Assembly: GCA_003612285.1 (NCBI GenBank)
Contig: RAYE01000014.1
Location: 31,943-95,942 of the forward strand
DNA: 64,000 nucleotides
Direction: 5' to 3'
Source: a bacterium D16-51
Lineage (GTDB): Bacteria > Bacillota > Clostridia > Lachnospirales > Lachnospiraceae
The translations under genes were made by a program, and so were the position numbers. Below, piece after piece: positions 24,887 to 33,518 of this stretch. The notes beneath the pieces were generated by a model that had not been told where the DNA came from, did not search any database, and was given only the letters and a program-made list of their open reading frames with translations. Position 1 is the first letter of the stretch. Every line of letters starts with the position of its first letter.

Positions 24887-25003
24887 AGGGTGAAAGAAAA
24901 AAGAGGAAAGGATAATATGCAAACACAGGTACTTTCACCTTTTTGTGTTTGCGCCTCAAATGAAAATGCAGGTATTTTCGTTTGAGGCTTGGTGCAAATT
25001 ATG
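24887..25003 (+). promoter_or_regulatory. Structured 117-nt leader, copy B (before recombinase)
   Basis: Same order as copy A: arm A 24887-24897, arm B 24919-24927, arm A' 24932-24943, arm B' 24944-24952, hairpin C 24953-24988, then TTGGTGCAAATTATG. Differences from copy A in hairpin C keep the pairing through G-U pairs (AAATGAAAATG against TATTTTCGTTT). The conserved block runs into the first codons of both genes, so both proteins start M-V-Q-x-M-K if GTG/TTG starts are used. Confidence 0.6.
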
Positions 25004-25861
25004 AAACGGATGGTTAAGGAAAAAATGCTGGGGAGGTTTGAAACTTTTTTAAGGACTGGGGAGAAAAGCCAGGCAACTATAAGTAAGTACCTGTGCGACA
25101 TAAGGAAATTGATGAATTATGCAAGGGGCAGGGAAGTGGATAAGGGACTGGTACTTTCTTATAAAGAAAAACTACTTGAAGAAGATGGATATAAAGTTAG
25201 CAGTATTAATTCTTTCCTGGCAGCGGCAAACTGCTTTTTTGGATATATGGGCTGGCATGATTTGAAGGTCAAGGCTTATAAGGTGCAGCAGGAAGCTTTT
25301 TATCCGGAAAACAAATGCCTTTCTAAAGAAGAATATTTCCGTCTTGTGAAGGAAGCAAAAAGGCGGGGAAAGGGACGGCTTGCGATGATTTTGCAGACAA
25401 TCTGTGCTACAGGCATCCGTGTTAGTGAATTGGGGGCTGTTACAGTGGAAGCTGTAAAAGGGGATTCGGTTGTTGTCCATAATAAAGGGAAAGTACGTAC
25501 AGTTTTGCTCCCAGACAGCCTGAGAAAGGAACTTCTTTATTATATCAGCAGGAAGGGGATTAAGAAAGGGATTGTCTTTTGTACTTCTTCAGGAAAGGCA
25601 GTTGACCGTAGCAACGTCTGGAGGGAAATGAAAGAACTTTGCAAAGAGGCAGGTGTTGAGGAATGTAAGGTGTTCCCGCATAACCTGCGCCATCTGTTTG
25701 CGCAGTGTTTTTATGGGATAAAAAAGGATATTGTAAAACTGGCTGACATACTGGGACACAGCAGTATAGATACAACGAGGATTTATACAAAGACAACGAG
25801 CAGGGAACACAGGAAACAGCTTGACCAGATGGGATTGGTTCTGGTGTGCCGGGAGCAATAG
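25001..25861 (+). CDS. Tyrosine recombinase (XerC/D-like integrase family)
   Basis: About 287 residues. The N-terminal SAM-like core-binding domain (TGEKSQATISKYLCDIRKLMNYA) is followed by the catalytic domain: Arg in CATGIRVSELGAV, Lys in HNKGKVRTV, HNLRH, then LGHSSIDTTRIYTK with the second His and the nucleophilic Tyr. All catalytic positions R-K-HxxR-H-Y are present, so it should be active. The start is ATG 25001, or GTG 24992 closer to GAGG. It lies beside the 117-bp inverted repeats and upstream of the helicase and polysaccharide locus, which suggests a site-specific DNA inversion role. A chromosome-dimer XerD role is less likely given the context. Confidence 0.9.
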   Translation: MKRMVKEKMLGRFETFLRTGEKSQATISKYLCDIRKLMNYARGREVDKGLVLSYKEKLLEEDGYKVSSINSFLAAANCFFGYMGWHDLKVKAYKVQQEAFYPENKCLSKEEYFRLVKEAKRRGKGRLAMILQTICATGIRVSELGAVTVEAVKGDSVVVHNKGKVRTVLLPDSLRKELLYYISRKGIKKGIVFCTSSGKAVDRSNVWREMKELCKEAGVEECKVFPHNLRHLFAQCFYGIKKDIVKLADILGHSSIDTTRIYTKTTSREHRKQLDQMGLVLVCREQ

Positions 25862-25917
25862 GGGCACCGCCTGTGTTGATGGCTGTACAGATGCAGTGTA
25901 TTACAGCACAAATTTTT
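25860..25917. repeat. Diverged terminator-bearing repeat, copy 4
   Basis: GGGGCACCGCC...GGCTGTACAGATGCAG...ACAGCACAAATTTTTTT resembles the inverted form of copies at 10105 and 26200. It directly follows the recombinase stop codon. Confidence 0.35.
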
Positions 25918-25922
25918 TTTAA

Positions 25923-25957
25923 GTAAAAAAACTGCATGCAAATGCATACAGTTTTTA
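25923..25957. terminator. Hairpin terminator after the recombinase gene
   Basis: Arms GTAAAAAACTG-C-ATGCA and TGCAT-A-CAGTTTTTAC with a 2-nt loop. The A-rich 5' arm and T-rich 3' arm make it usable in both directions. The palindrome AACATAATGATTATTATGTT (25959-25978) follows immediately and recurs at 26299. Confidence 0.6.
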
Positions 25958-26199
25958 CAACATAATGATTATTATGTTATCCAAATACATATGCCATTGT
26001 AACATGGAATCCTTTCTATTTCAAGGATTTTTTCTGTTATTTCTCTTTTAGGCGTTTTTACAGCAGGGCAAGGTATGCCAGCCAAAGCCTGTTTTTAAAA
26101 ATGTCTTTCTGTGCTGCCATTTTTAATGGAAGTTTGTGAATCTATTCAAAATGCTTTTCTGCCAATTGCCGGGATATTATACCCGGCTTTTTTGTATTA

Positions 26200-26264
26200 T
26201 AGGAAATTGCTGTTATTGTGGCAGTACACAAGAGGCACCAGCGATGGCGGTGCGCTTTTGGGGG
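26200..26264. repeat. Terminator-bearing repeat, copy 3
   Basis: ATTATAGGAAATTGCTGTTATTGTGG...GAGGCACCAGCGATGGCGGTGCGCTTTT aligns with copies 1 and 2. It lies in DNA that is open in the helicase reading frame, which argues that the helicase starts downstream of it. The ACATAATAATCATTATGT palindrome (26299-26316) also lies in this stretch. Confidence 0.5.
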
Positions 26265-26461
26265 TTATTTTTAAACAGAGGCAGCAGGTTTTCCTGTTAC
26301 ATAATAATCATTATGTTGTATGGGGAATGCAGTCGGCTGTGTTGGCATGCGCAGCCGGGGTGCGGCTCCATTTCTGGGAGGTTAACAGCCCCTTACAGAA
26401 AAATGCGGATAAGGGAACTTTTTGGAAGGCACATTCCGCAGTTTTAACAGAAAGAAAGCTG

Positions 26462-28900
26462 GTGGTCAGATTGGGAAATATTGTTCTTGAGCTGTTTCCG
26501 CATAACCAACGTGCATATGACATGGTCTGCCGTTTTTTAGAAAGCGTGGGGAAGGCAGCGGTTATCCACCCTACTGGGACTGGGAAGTCTTTTATTGCGT
26601 TCCGGCTTGTGATGGACAATCCGCAGGCAGCAGTCCTATGGTTGTCCCCAAGTGAATATATTTTTCGGACGCAGGTGGAAAACTTCAAAAAAAGCCTGTC
26701 TGGTTTGGGTCAGGAAAGGGAAATGTCTTTGGGGCAGATGGAAGCACAGCTGGAGTTTATGACGTATTCTAGGCTGATGCGCTGTCCGGGTTCTTTTTCA
26801 GGGAAAAGGCTAGATTATATTATTTTGGATGAATTTCACCGCTGTGGCGCCACGGAGTGGGGGAAGGGAGTGCAGAAGCTTCTTTTAGAGTACCCAAAAG
26901 CAAAGGTTCTGGGGCTTTCTGCCACAAATGTGCGTTATCTGGATGGGCAGCGGGATATGGCGGAGGAGATTTTTCATGGCTGCATTGCTTCAAAAATGAC
27001 GCTTGGCGAGGCTGTGGCAGAAAATATTCTGCCAGCACCCCTTTACGTAGTTTCTATGTATTCTTACCAAAAGGAGCTGGAACGGTTAAAAGAAAGAGTC
27101 AAAAATGGCAGGGATTTTTCTATAAGGAAACAAAATGAAGAACTGCTGGAAAAGCTGCGCAGAAGCCTGGAGCATGCAGACGGGCTGGAAAAAGTTTTTG
27201 CAAGGCATATGGAGAACAGGAGAGGGAAATATATTGTCTTTTGTTCAGGGAAACACCATATGGAGGAAATGGTCTCCCATGCCGGGGAATGGTTCTGTCT
27301 TGTAGACAGAAAGCCCCATATTTACCAGGTTACGCACGATGCTTCTGATGCAGGGAAGCAGTTTGAAGCGTTCCAGGAGGATGGAAGCTGCCATTTAAAG
27401 CTTTTATTCTGTATTGATATGCTGAATGAGGGCGTCCATGTGGATGGCGTGGACGGTGTAATCCTTTTGCGGCCGACCGTTTCGCCGGCACTTTATCTGC
27501 AGCAGATTGGGCGCGGCCTTGCAGCGGGTAAGGAAAAGAGGGGGCAACCGGTAATTTTTGATATCGTCAATAATTTTGAAAGTCTTTCCTCCATTGATTC
27601 TTTGCAGGGGGAGTTTGAACAGGCGCTTGCTTTGGCGGGGGATGCTGGGGAAAGGAAAGCAGGTTGCCAGGGGTGTTTCCGGGTAATAGATGAACTGTTA
27701 GACTGCCGGAAGCTTTTCAGGGCCATCTGCCGGAATCTTTCCTCGCCATGGGATGCCTATTATCGGGAGGCGGAAGCGTTTTATAAAAGGGAAGGGCATC
27801 TTGAGGTAAAGAAACGGTATGTTACGGAAAGCGGCCTGAACCTTGGTTCATGGGTTCTGACACAGCGCAGGGTGCGTGCTGGGACAGTGGCAGGGAATTT
27901 AAGCGAGACGCGGATAAAGAGGCTGGATGCCATTGGGATGCGCTGGGAGGACAAAAAAATAAGGCAGTTTGAGGAAGGGCTTGCGGCCTTAACGGCATTT
28001 ACAGCAGAAAATGGGAATGGGGACGCGGGCTCAAAGTATGTGGCAGGCGATGGCTTCCCGCTTGGGAAGTGGCTTGGCAATATGCGTACAAAATATAAAA
28101 ATGGCTGCCTGGAAGGGGAAGCTGTTAAAAAGCTGGAAAAAGCCGGAATGGTCTGGGATGCCGGTGCATACCGCTGGGAGATGTATTTTCAGGCGGCAGA
28201 GGAGTATAAAGGGAGCTATGGAAATCTGGAAATTCCGGCCGGCTATATTACAGAAGACGGAAAGAAGCTTGGTGTATGGCTGAATAACCAGAAAAGCTGT
28301 TATCGGAAAAAGTATGGGAAAAGCCTCACAGGCACTGGAAGCGAATGTGCAGAAACTGCCCCGGTTCCGAAAAATGGCGGAGAACAAGGGCTTACAAAAG
28401 AACAGGTGCAGAAGCTGGAGAGCCTTGGCATCTGCTGGGAGGGGAAGGCAGAAAGCAGTTTTGAGAGCCGGACTGGCATGGCTTTGGAAAAAAAGGATTC
28501 CTGGGAATACCGCTGCCAATTAGCAGGGGAGTATTTTAAAAAATATGGCAATCTTGAGATTTCCCAGCAGTATGTGACACAGGATGGAATTTGGCTTGGG
28601 AAGTGGCTTTACATACAGAGGATGCAGTATAAAAAGGGTGTCCTTGAGGACTGGAAAAAGGAAAAACTGGAGGAGGTCGGAATTTGCTGGAAGTCTGCCG
28701 GAGAGCTTGCATTTGATAAGGGATGCAGGGCACTGGAAGAATATTCTGCCAGATACCCGGGGGCGGGCGTGCCAAAGAGTTATGCAATGCCAGACGGCTA
28801 CCGCTTGGGAGGCTGGGTGTGCCGCCAGAGGAAGAAAAAGAAGGATGGGAAGCTGACAGGGGAGCAGGCAGAAAGGCTTAGGAGGCTGGGATGCGTCTGA
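26462..28900 (+). CDS. SF2 DEAD/DEAH-type helicase with five helicase-associated (HA) repeats
   Basis: About 812 residues from GTG 26462. The frame is open back to 26111, but that DNA consists of dispersed repeats, so I place the start near the conserved NIVLELFPHNQRAY. Helicase motifs: HPTGTGKS (I), LDEFHR (II), GLSAT (III) and QQIGRGL (VI). The C-terminal 400 residues hold five HA domains (PF03457 type), each with LGxWLxxQR...GxL...KLxxxGxxW; the third has an inserted linker rich in Gly and Glu. These domains are thought to bind nucleic acid. It lies between the recombinase and the polysaccharide locus. A role in controlling either is speculation; it may be a defence or mobile-element gene. 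Confidence 0.85.
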   Translation: MVRLGNIVLELFPHNQRAYDMVCRFLESVGKAAVIHPTGTGKSFIAFRLVMDNPQAAVLWLSPSEYIFRTQVENFKKSLSGLGQEREMSLGQMEAQLEFMTYSRLMRCPGSFSGKRLDYIILDEFHRCGATEWGKGVQKLLLEYPKAKVLGLSATNVRYLDGQRDMAEEIFHGCIASKMTLGEAVAENILPAPLYVVSMYSYQKELERLKERVKNGRDFSIRKQNEELLEKLRRSLEHADGLEKVFARHMENRRGKYIVFCSGKHHMEEMVSHAGEWFCLVDRKPHIYQVTHDASDAGKQFEAFQEDGSCHLKLLFCIDMLNEGVHVDGVDGVILLRPTVSPALYLQQIGRGLAAGKEKRGQPVIFDIVNNFESLSSIDSLQGEFEQALALAGDAGERKAGCQGCFRVIDELLDCRKLFRAICRNLSSPWDAYYREAEAFYKREGHLEVKKRYVTESGLNLGSWVLTQRRVRAGTVAGNLSETRIKRLDAIGMRWEDKKIRQFEEGLAALTAFTAENGNGDAGSKYVAGDGFPLGKWLGNMRTKYKNGCLEGEAVKKLEKAGMVWDAGAYRWEMYFQAAEEYKGSYGNLEIPAGYITEDGKKLGVWLNNQKSCYRKKYGKSLTGTGSECAETAPVPKNGGEQGLTKEQVQKLESLGICWEGKAESSFESRTGMALEKKDSWEYRCQLAGEYFKKYGNLEISQQYVTQDGIWLGKWLYIQRMQYKKGVLEDWKKEKLEEVGICWKSAGELAFDKGCRALEEYSARYPGAGVPKSYAMPDGYRLGGWVCRQRKKKKDGKLTGEQAERLRRLGCV

Positions 28901-28978
28901 AAGTGTGTCTGCACAGCTCAAAAGAATACATTAGATATACCCATATATTGGGGTGGCAGGAAAGGACGTGCAGGAGGC

Positions 28979-30184
28979 ATGATGAGGATACCGTTTTCCC
29001 CGCCGGATGTCGGAAGGGCAGAACTAGGACAGGTAGCGGAAACCATGGAGTCTGGCTGGATTACGACCGGACCAAGGACAAAGAGGCTTGAAAAAGAAAT
29101 CGCAGCATATTGTGGGACAGAGAGGGCTGTCTGCCTGAATTCTCAGACAGCATGTGCAGAGATGACATTAAGAATTCTTGGGGTGTCTGCGGGTGATGAA
29201 GTCATTACTTCTGCCTATACTTATACGGCCAGTGCATCTGTGGCATGCCATGTCGGCGCTGGGCTGGTTCTTATAGACACACAGAGAGATTCCTATGAAA
29301 TGGACTATAACAGGCTTTGGGATGTAATCGACGAAAACACCAAAGTAGTTATCCCTGTTGACTTAGCTGGGATTCCCTGTGATTATGGGGCTGTATTTTC
29401 TGTAGTGGAAGATAAGAAGTATCTGTTCCATCCTGCCAATGAGCTGCAGGAGGCAATCGGGAGGGTGGTGGTCATGGCGGATGCCGCCCATGCATTTGGC
29501 GCAGTGTGGGATGGGAAGCCTGTGGGCAGTATTGCCGATTTCAGCAATTTCAGCTTCCATGCCGTAAAAAATCTTACAACTGCGGAAGGCGGGGCAGTAG
29601 TATGGAAAGGGATAAATGGGATAGAGGATCAGGATATTTACAACAGGTATCAGATCCTTTCCCTGCATGGGCAGTCAAAGGACGCCCTTGCAAAAACGCA
29701 GTGTGGCGCATGGGAGTATGATATCCTGGAGCTGGCTTTTAAATGCAACATGACAGATATTGCTGCAGGAATTGGGCTGGCACAGTTAGAGGGCTACCAG
29801 GAGAGGCTGGCAAGGAGGAAAGAGATTATCCAAAGATATGACAGGGCGTTTACAGAGCTTGGGGTTGAAGTGCCGGAGCATTATACGGACAAATACCAGT
29901 CTTCAGGGCATTTATATTTGACAAGGATTCCTGGTGCGACGTCAAGCCAGAGGCAGGAAATCATAACAAGGATGGCGGAAGCGGGGATTGCCTGTAATGT
30001 ACATTATAAACCGCTCCCGATGATGACTGCATATAAAAAGCTGGGGTTTAACATTGCAGATTATCCGAATGCGTATGGGATGTTTGTAAATGAAATTACT
30101 CTCCCGCTCCATACAAAGCTGTCTGATGAAGAGGTAGGCTATATTATAAAAAATTATAGCCAGATTGTGAAGGAATATATATAG
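28979..30184 (+). CDS. DegT/DnrJ/EryC1/StrS aminotransferase (nucleotide-sugar)
   Basis: A 401-residue PLP enzyme. IPFSPPDVGRAELGQVAETMESGWITTGP is the family N-terminus, and FHAVKNLTTAEGG carries the Lys that binds PLP. It transfers an amino group, normally from glutamate, to a keto-sugar nucleotide, giving a 4-amino sugar. It is the first gene of the polysaccharide locus, after AGGAGGC, and precedes a phosphoglycosyl transferase. That order resembles pgl-type clusters making acetamido sugars, but no acetyltransferase or dehydratase is present here. The substrate is therefore unknown. Confidence 0.93.
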   Translation: MMRIPFSPPDVGRAELGQVAETMESGWITTGPRTKRLEKEIAAYCGTERAVCLNSQTACAEMTLRILGVSAGDEVITSAYTYTASASVACHVGAGLVLIDTQRDSYEMDYNRLWDVIDENTKVVIPVDLAGIPCDYGAVFSVVEDKKYLFHPANELQEAIGRVVVMADAAHAFGAVWDGKPVGSIADFSNFSFHAVKNLTTAEGGAVVWKGINGIEDQDIYNRYQILSLHGQSKDALAKTQCGAWEYDILELAFKCNMTDIAAGIGLAQLEGYQERLARRKEIIQRYDRAFTELGVEVPEHYTDKYQSSGHLYLTRIPGATSSQRQEIITRMAEAGIACNVHYKPLPMMTAYKKLGFNIADYPNAYGMFVNEITLPLHTKLSDEEVGYIIKNYSQIVKEYI

Positions 30185-30254
30185 AAATACAATTTTCGGA
30201 TACGGATTAGAGATAAAACAGCAGTTTATAGGCAGTTCCAAACAGGAGGGGAAT

Positions 30255-30938
30255 ATGTTCAGGGAATGGGAAGAGTTGCCAGGATATATGAAGACGGAGG
30301 CGGTGCGGCCTTATTATGAGAGAATCAGGAAAAAGAAGAATGCTTTAGTGGTAAAACGTATTTTTGACTTTTTTGCTGCAGCAATCTTGTTGTTTCTTCT
30401 TTCTCCAGTAATGCTTATTATTTCTTTTTTGATTGTCAAAGATACGAAAGGCAGTGTGTTTTTTTGCCAGGAAAGAATTACACAGTATGGGAGGAAATTC
30501 AGGATTATTAAGTTCCGTACAATGACAGTTGATAAAAATGGGAAAGGATCTCCGGTCACATTGTTAAATGACTGCAGGGTTACAAAAATAGGCAGGGTAT
30601 TAAGGAAATACCGTTTGGATGAGTTTCCCCAGCTGATAAACATAATTATGGGGGATATGAGTTTTTGTGGGACGCGTCCAGAGAGTACATATTATGTTAA
30701 AAAATATAATCCTGAAATGTTTGCAACACTTTTGCTGCCAGCCGGGCTTACCTCCGAGGCGAGCATCCGTTATAAAGATGAGTCAGAATTACTGGCGACT
30801 GCAGAAGATGCAGATATGGTATATCTGAATAAAGTCTTGCCAGAGAAGATGAAATATAATCTTGAAAGCATACAAAAATTTACGCTGTACAGAGAAATAG
30901 GGACAATATTAAAAACCGTTCTGGCAGTAGTGAGATAA
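30255..30938 (+). CDS. Phosphoglycosyl transferase (initiating undecaprenyl-phosphate sugar transferase, PglC-like)
   Basis: A 227-residue monotopic membrane protein of the bacterial sugar transferase family. It lacks the N-terminal four-helix bundle of WbaP/WcaJ, so it is of the small PglC type. Features: re-entrant hydrophobic segment (FFAAAILLFLLSPVMLIISFL), FCQERITQYGRKFRIIKFRTM with the catalytic Glu, and LRKYRLDEFPQLINIIMGDMSFCGTRPE. It transfers a sugar phosphate to undecaprenyl phosphate, the first committed step of the glycan. AGGAGGGG precedes the ATG. Confidence 0.95.
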   Translation: MFREWEELPGYMKTEAVRPYYERIRKKKNALVVKRIFDFFAAAILLFLLSPVMLIISFLIVKDTKGSVFFCQERITQYGRKFRIIKFRTMTVDKNGKGSPVTLLNDCRVTKIGRVLRKYRLDEFPQLINIIMGDMSFCGTRPESTYYVKKYNPEMFATLLLPAGLTSEASIRYKDESELLATAEDADMVYLNKVLPEKMKYNLESIQKFTLYREIGTILKTVLAVVR

Positions 30939-30953
30939 TCAAGGGATAAAAAA

Positions 30954-31706
30954 ATGGAAAGAGGACTCGTATCGGTAATTATGCCGACATTTAACTGCGC
31001 CGGGTTTATTGCAGAGACAATAGAATCTGTCCAGGCACAGACATATAGGCACTGGGAAATGATAATAGTGGACGATTGTTCGTCAGATGATACAAAGGAA
31101 ATTGTACGCCGTTATATGGAGAACGATACAAGAATCCATTATTGCTGCCTGGGGAAAAATTCTGGCGCAGCCGCCGCCCGTACAATGGCAATGAAATTGG
31201 CAGAAGGTGAATATATGGCTTTTTTGGATTCGGATGATTTGTGGATGGAACGGAAGCTGGAAAAACAGATTGGCTTTATGCGAAGGCATAACCTGGCAAT
31301 TAGCTGTACATCTTACGGGCAGATTGATGAGGAAGGGGAAACGGTTGGAAAAACCATCCGGGCATTGCCAAGGGCAGGCTATAACCGCATTCTTTTAGAC
31401 TGTCCGGTAGGAAATTCAACGGTTGTATACAATGTAGGTAAAATGGGCAAGTTTCAGGTGCCGGATATCAGAAAAAGAAATGATGATGCGCTCTGGCTCA
31501 AGATGCTAAAAAAGGAAAAATATATTTATGGGATGAAAGATGTTTTGATGAAATACCGTATCCGCCAGAATTCGATATCCAGCAATAAATTTGCGTTAAT
31601 AAAATATCATTGGATTTTATACAGAAGGATAGAACATTTAGGCGTAATAAGGAGTTTATTCCATATTGGGTACTGGTGCATGATAAAAGTATTGAAGATT
31701 AAATAG
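30954..31706 (+). CDS. Family 2 glycosyltransferase
   Basis: A 250-residue cytoplasmic GT-A enzyme. VSVIMPTFNCAGFIAETIESVQ starts the nucleotide-sugar binding fold, IIVDDCSSDDT is the usual acidic strand, and FLDSDDLWMERKLEKQ contains the DxD metal site. It would add a sugar to the lipid-linked intermediate made by the phosphoglycosyl transferase. The gene is 15 bp downstream of that gene, in the same operon. Donor and acceptor are unknown. The C-terminal KYHWILYRRIEHLGV is common in teichuronic/EPS-type GT2 enzymes. Confidence 0.92.
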   Translation: MERGLVSVIMPTFNCAGFIAETIESVQAQTYRHWEMIIVDDCSSDDTKEIVRRYMENDTRIHYCCLGKNSGAAAARTMAMKLAEGEYMAFLDSDDLWMERKLEKQIGFMRRHNLAISCTSYGQIDEEGETVGKTIRALPRAGYNRILLDCPVGNSTVVYNVGKMGKFQVPDIRKRNDDALWLKMLKKEKYIYGMKDVLMKYRIRQNSISSNKFALIKYHWILYRRIEHLGVIRSLFHIGYWCMIKVLKIK

Positions 31707-31714
31707 AGGTCATT

Positions 31715-32494
31715 ATGAAAATATCAGTTTTAGTGCCGACACTTGGAACAAGGGAAAGAGAACTGAAACGGTTGTTTTACAGCCTGCATCAGCAATTATA
31801 TAAAAATTTTGAAGTGGTTTTAGTTGTGCAGGGAAATTATCTGGCTGTAGAAAAAATTGCAAGTTCTTTTTGCAGCCTTGCAATCAGAAAGGTTTATTTG
31901 CAGGAAAAGGGCTTGTCAAAAGCAAGGAATGCAGGATTAAAAGAGACAGCGGGGGATATTGTGGTTCTTTCGGATGATGATTGCTGGTATCCTAAAGATG
32001 CGTTGGAAAAAATTGCAGTTATTTTTCAGAAAGAACCATCCGTAAAAGTGGTTTTAACACAGATATATGATAAAGAGAGGGAGGTTTTATACAAATCTTA
32101 TCCTGCTAAAAAATGTTATATTTCTAATAAGCTCCAGCTTATGTCTAAATCTTCTATTGAAATTGCATATAGGAAAAAAGGGATAAGAAGTGCTGGTTTT
32201 GATGAACGGTTAGGGCTTGGAGCTGAATTTGTATGTGGGGAGGAAATAGATTTCCTGTTAAGGAATTTTTGGAAAAAAGAATATCTATATATTCCAACAA
32301 TAACAGTATACCATGCTAAAAAGGATTGTAAAAGCAGTTGTCAGCAAGTGGCTGCAAAAGGCGTATTATATAGGAAAAATTTTAATCTTGTAGTTTCGCT
32401 TTGCGTACTTGCCAGGGATTTCATAGTAAAAAAAGAAAACAATTTCAAGGATTTTTTTAAGGGATATTATGAATACAGTAAAAGAAAAAGTTAA
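31715..32494 (+). CDS. Family 2 glycosyltransferase
   Basis: A 259-residue GT-A-type enzyme, starting KISVLVPTLGTRERELKRLF, with LSKARNAGLKE and the acidic VVLSDDDCWYP at the metal site, and GLGAEFVCGEEIDFL at the catalytic end (ED-type motif GEEID). It is 8 bp from the previous gene, and its 3' end overlaps the pyruvyl transferase gene by 26 bp, so translation is probably coupled. Base composition is more AT-rich than the locus average. The sugar donor is not predictable. Confidence 0.9.
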   Translation: MKISVLVPTLGTRERELKRLFYSLHQQLYKNFEVVLVVQGNYLAVEKIASSFCSLAIRKVYLQEKGLSKARNAGLKETAGDIVVLSDDDCWYPKDALEKIAVIFQKEPSVKVVLTQIYDKEREVLYKSYPAKKCYISNKLQLMSKSSIEIAYRKKGIRSAGFDERLGLGAEFVCGEEIDFLLRNFWKKEYLYIPTITVYHAKKDCKSSCQQVAAKGVLYRKNFNLVVSLCVLARDFIVKKENNFKDFFKGYYEYSKRKS

Positions 32495-33518
32495 GCTTTA
32501 TCTGGCCTATCCGGCCTGGCATCGGGAAATGGACAGGATTAAAAAGTCAAAAAAACCAAGGATATTTTTAGTTGGAACTCCTGTGCATGGAAATCTTGGA
32601 GATCATGCAATTGCCGAAAAGGAGAAAGAATTTTTAATAAAATATTTTCCAGAATATGAATTATTTGAGATATTGATGCCTATGTACCATACAGAGAAAA
32701 GAAAGATAAAGCAATTGGCTGTTTCTGAGGATATCATTGCGATATCTGGCGGAGGATGGATGGGAAATCTCTGGCTGGAAAATGAAAAGGTAATTAGGGA
32801 GATTGTTGCAGGCTATCCAAAAAACAAGATTGTAATACTTCCACAGACAATTTATTATACCAGAGACAGGAAGGGAAAAATAGAGTTTGGGATCACTAAG
32901 AAAATATTTGAGAAACATAAAGATTTATGCATTTTTATGAGGGAAGAGAACTCTTATCTTTTTATGAAGGAAAAACTATTGTTAAAAGGGAAATCATTTG
33001 TAGAATTGGCTCCTGATATGGTTTTATATGGGGAAAGAATGATACAAAAGGGAGTAAAACATAACAGGAATAAAATAATTAACGTCTGTTTTCGGGATGA
33101 CTGTGAAGCTGTGCAGGATAATACAAAATATTTTATAAGGAAATTGAAAGAAAAGTTTGTGGTAAATACAGTATCTACCGTAATAAAGGCTCCTGTGGCG
33201 TTAAGCCAAAGAAAGAATGCATTGCACCGCTCCTGGAGGGAGTTTAGGGAGGCAGACCTTACAATTACGGATCGCCTGCATGCAATGCTGTTTTCTGTTA
33301 TAAATGGGACGCCATGTATTGTTATGGATAACAGGACGGGGAAAGTTTTTGGCGTGGCAAAGTGGCTGGAAGGCACAGGCATGGTCAGGAAGGCAACTAC
33401 GGTTAAACAGGCGGCTGGATATGTTATGGAATGTTTAACCTCTGGAGATACAGCTTTTAGTGAATTGCAGCTATCGCCTTATTTTGAAAAGATGGCAGAG
33501 AGAATACGAAAGGGATAA
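32469..33518 (+). CDS. Polysaccharide pyruvyl transferase family protein
   Basis: At 349 residues it matches the CsaB/EpsI/WcaK family (PF04230). Typical features are FLVGTPVHGNLGDHAIAEKEKEF at the N-terminus, AISGGGWMGNLW, the ADLTITDRLHAMLF motif and CIVMDNRTGK near the C-terminus. Members add a pyruvate ketal from phosphoenolpyruvate to a sugar, giving the polymer a negative charge. The start overlaps the end of the GT2 gene upstream, and its stop overlaps the next ATG, so it is embedded in one operon. Confidence 0.9.
   Translation: MNTVKEKVKLYLAYPAWHREMDRIKKSKKPRIFLVGTPVHGNLGDHAIAEKEKEFLIKYFPEYELFEILMPMYHTEKRKIKQLAVSEDIIAISGGGWMGNLWLENEKVIREIVAGYPKNKIVILPQTIYYTRDRKGKIEFGITKKIFEKHKDLCIFMREENSYLFMKEKLLLKGKSFVELAPDMVLYGERMIQKGVKHNRNKIINVCFRDDCEAVQDNTKYFIRKLKEKFVVNTVSTVIKAPVALSQRKNALHRSWREFREADLTITDRLHAMLFSVINGTPCIVMDNRTGKVFGVAKWLEGTGMVRKATTVKQAAGYVMECLTSGDTAFSELQLSPYFEKMAERIRKG

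Noticed and set aside
26111..26461. The 117-residue N-terminal extension of the helicase frame
   Set aside because: It is made of dispersed repeat sequence and a palindrome and lacks a good ribosome binding site; the conserved protein begins near 26462.
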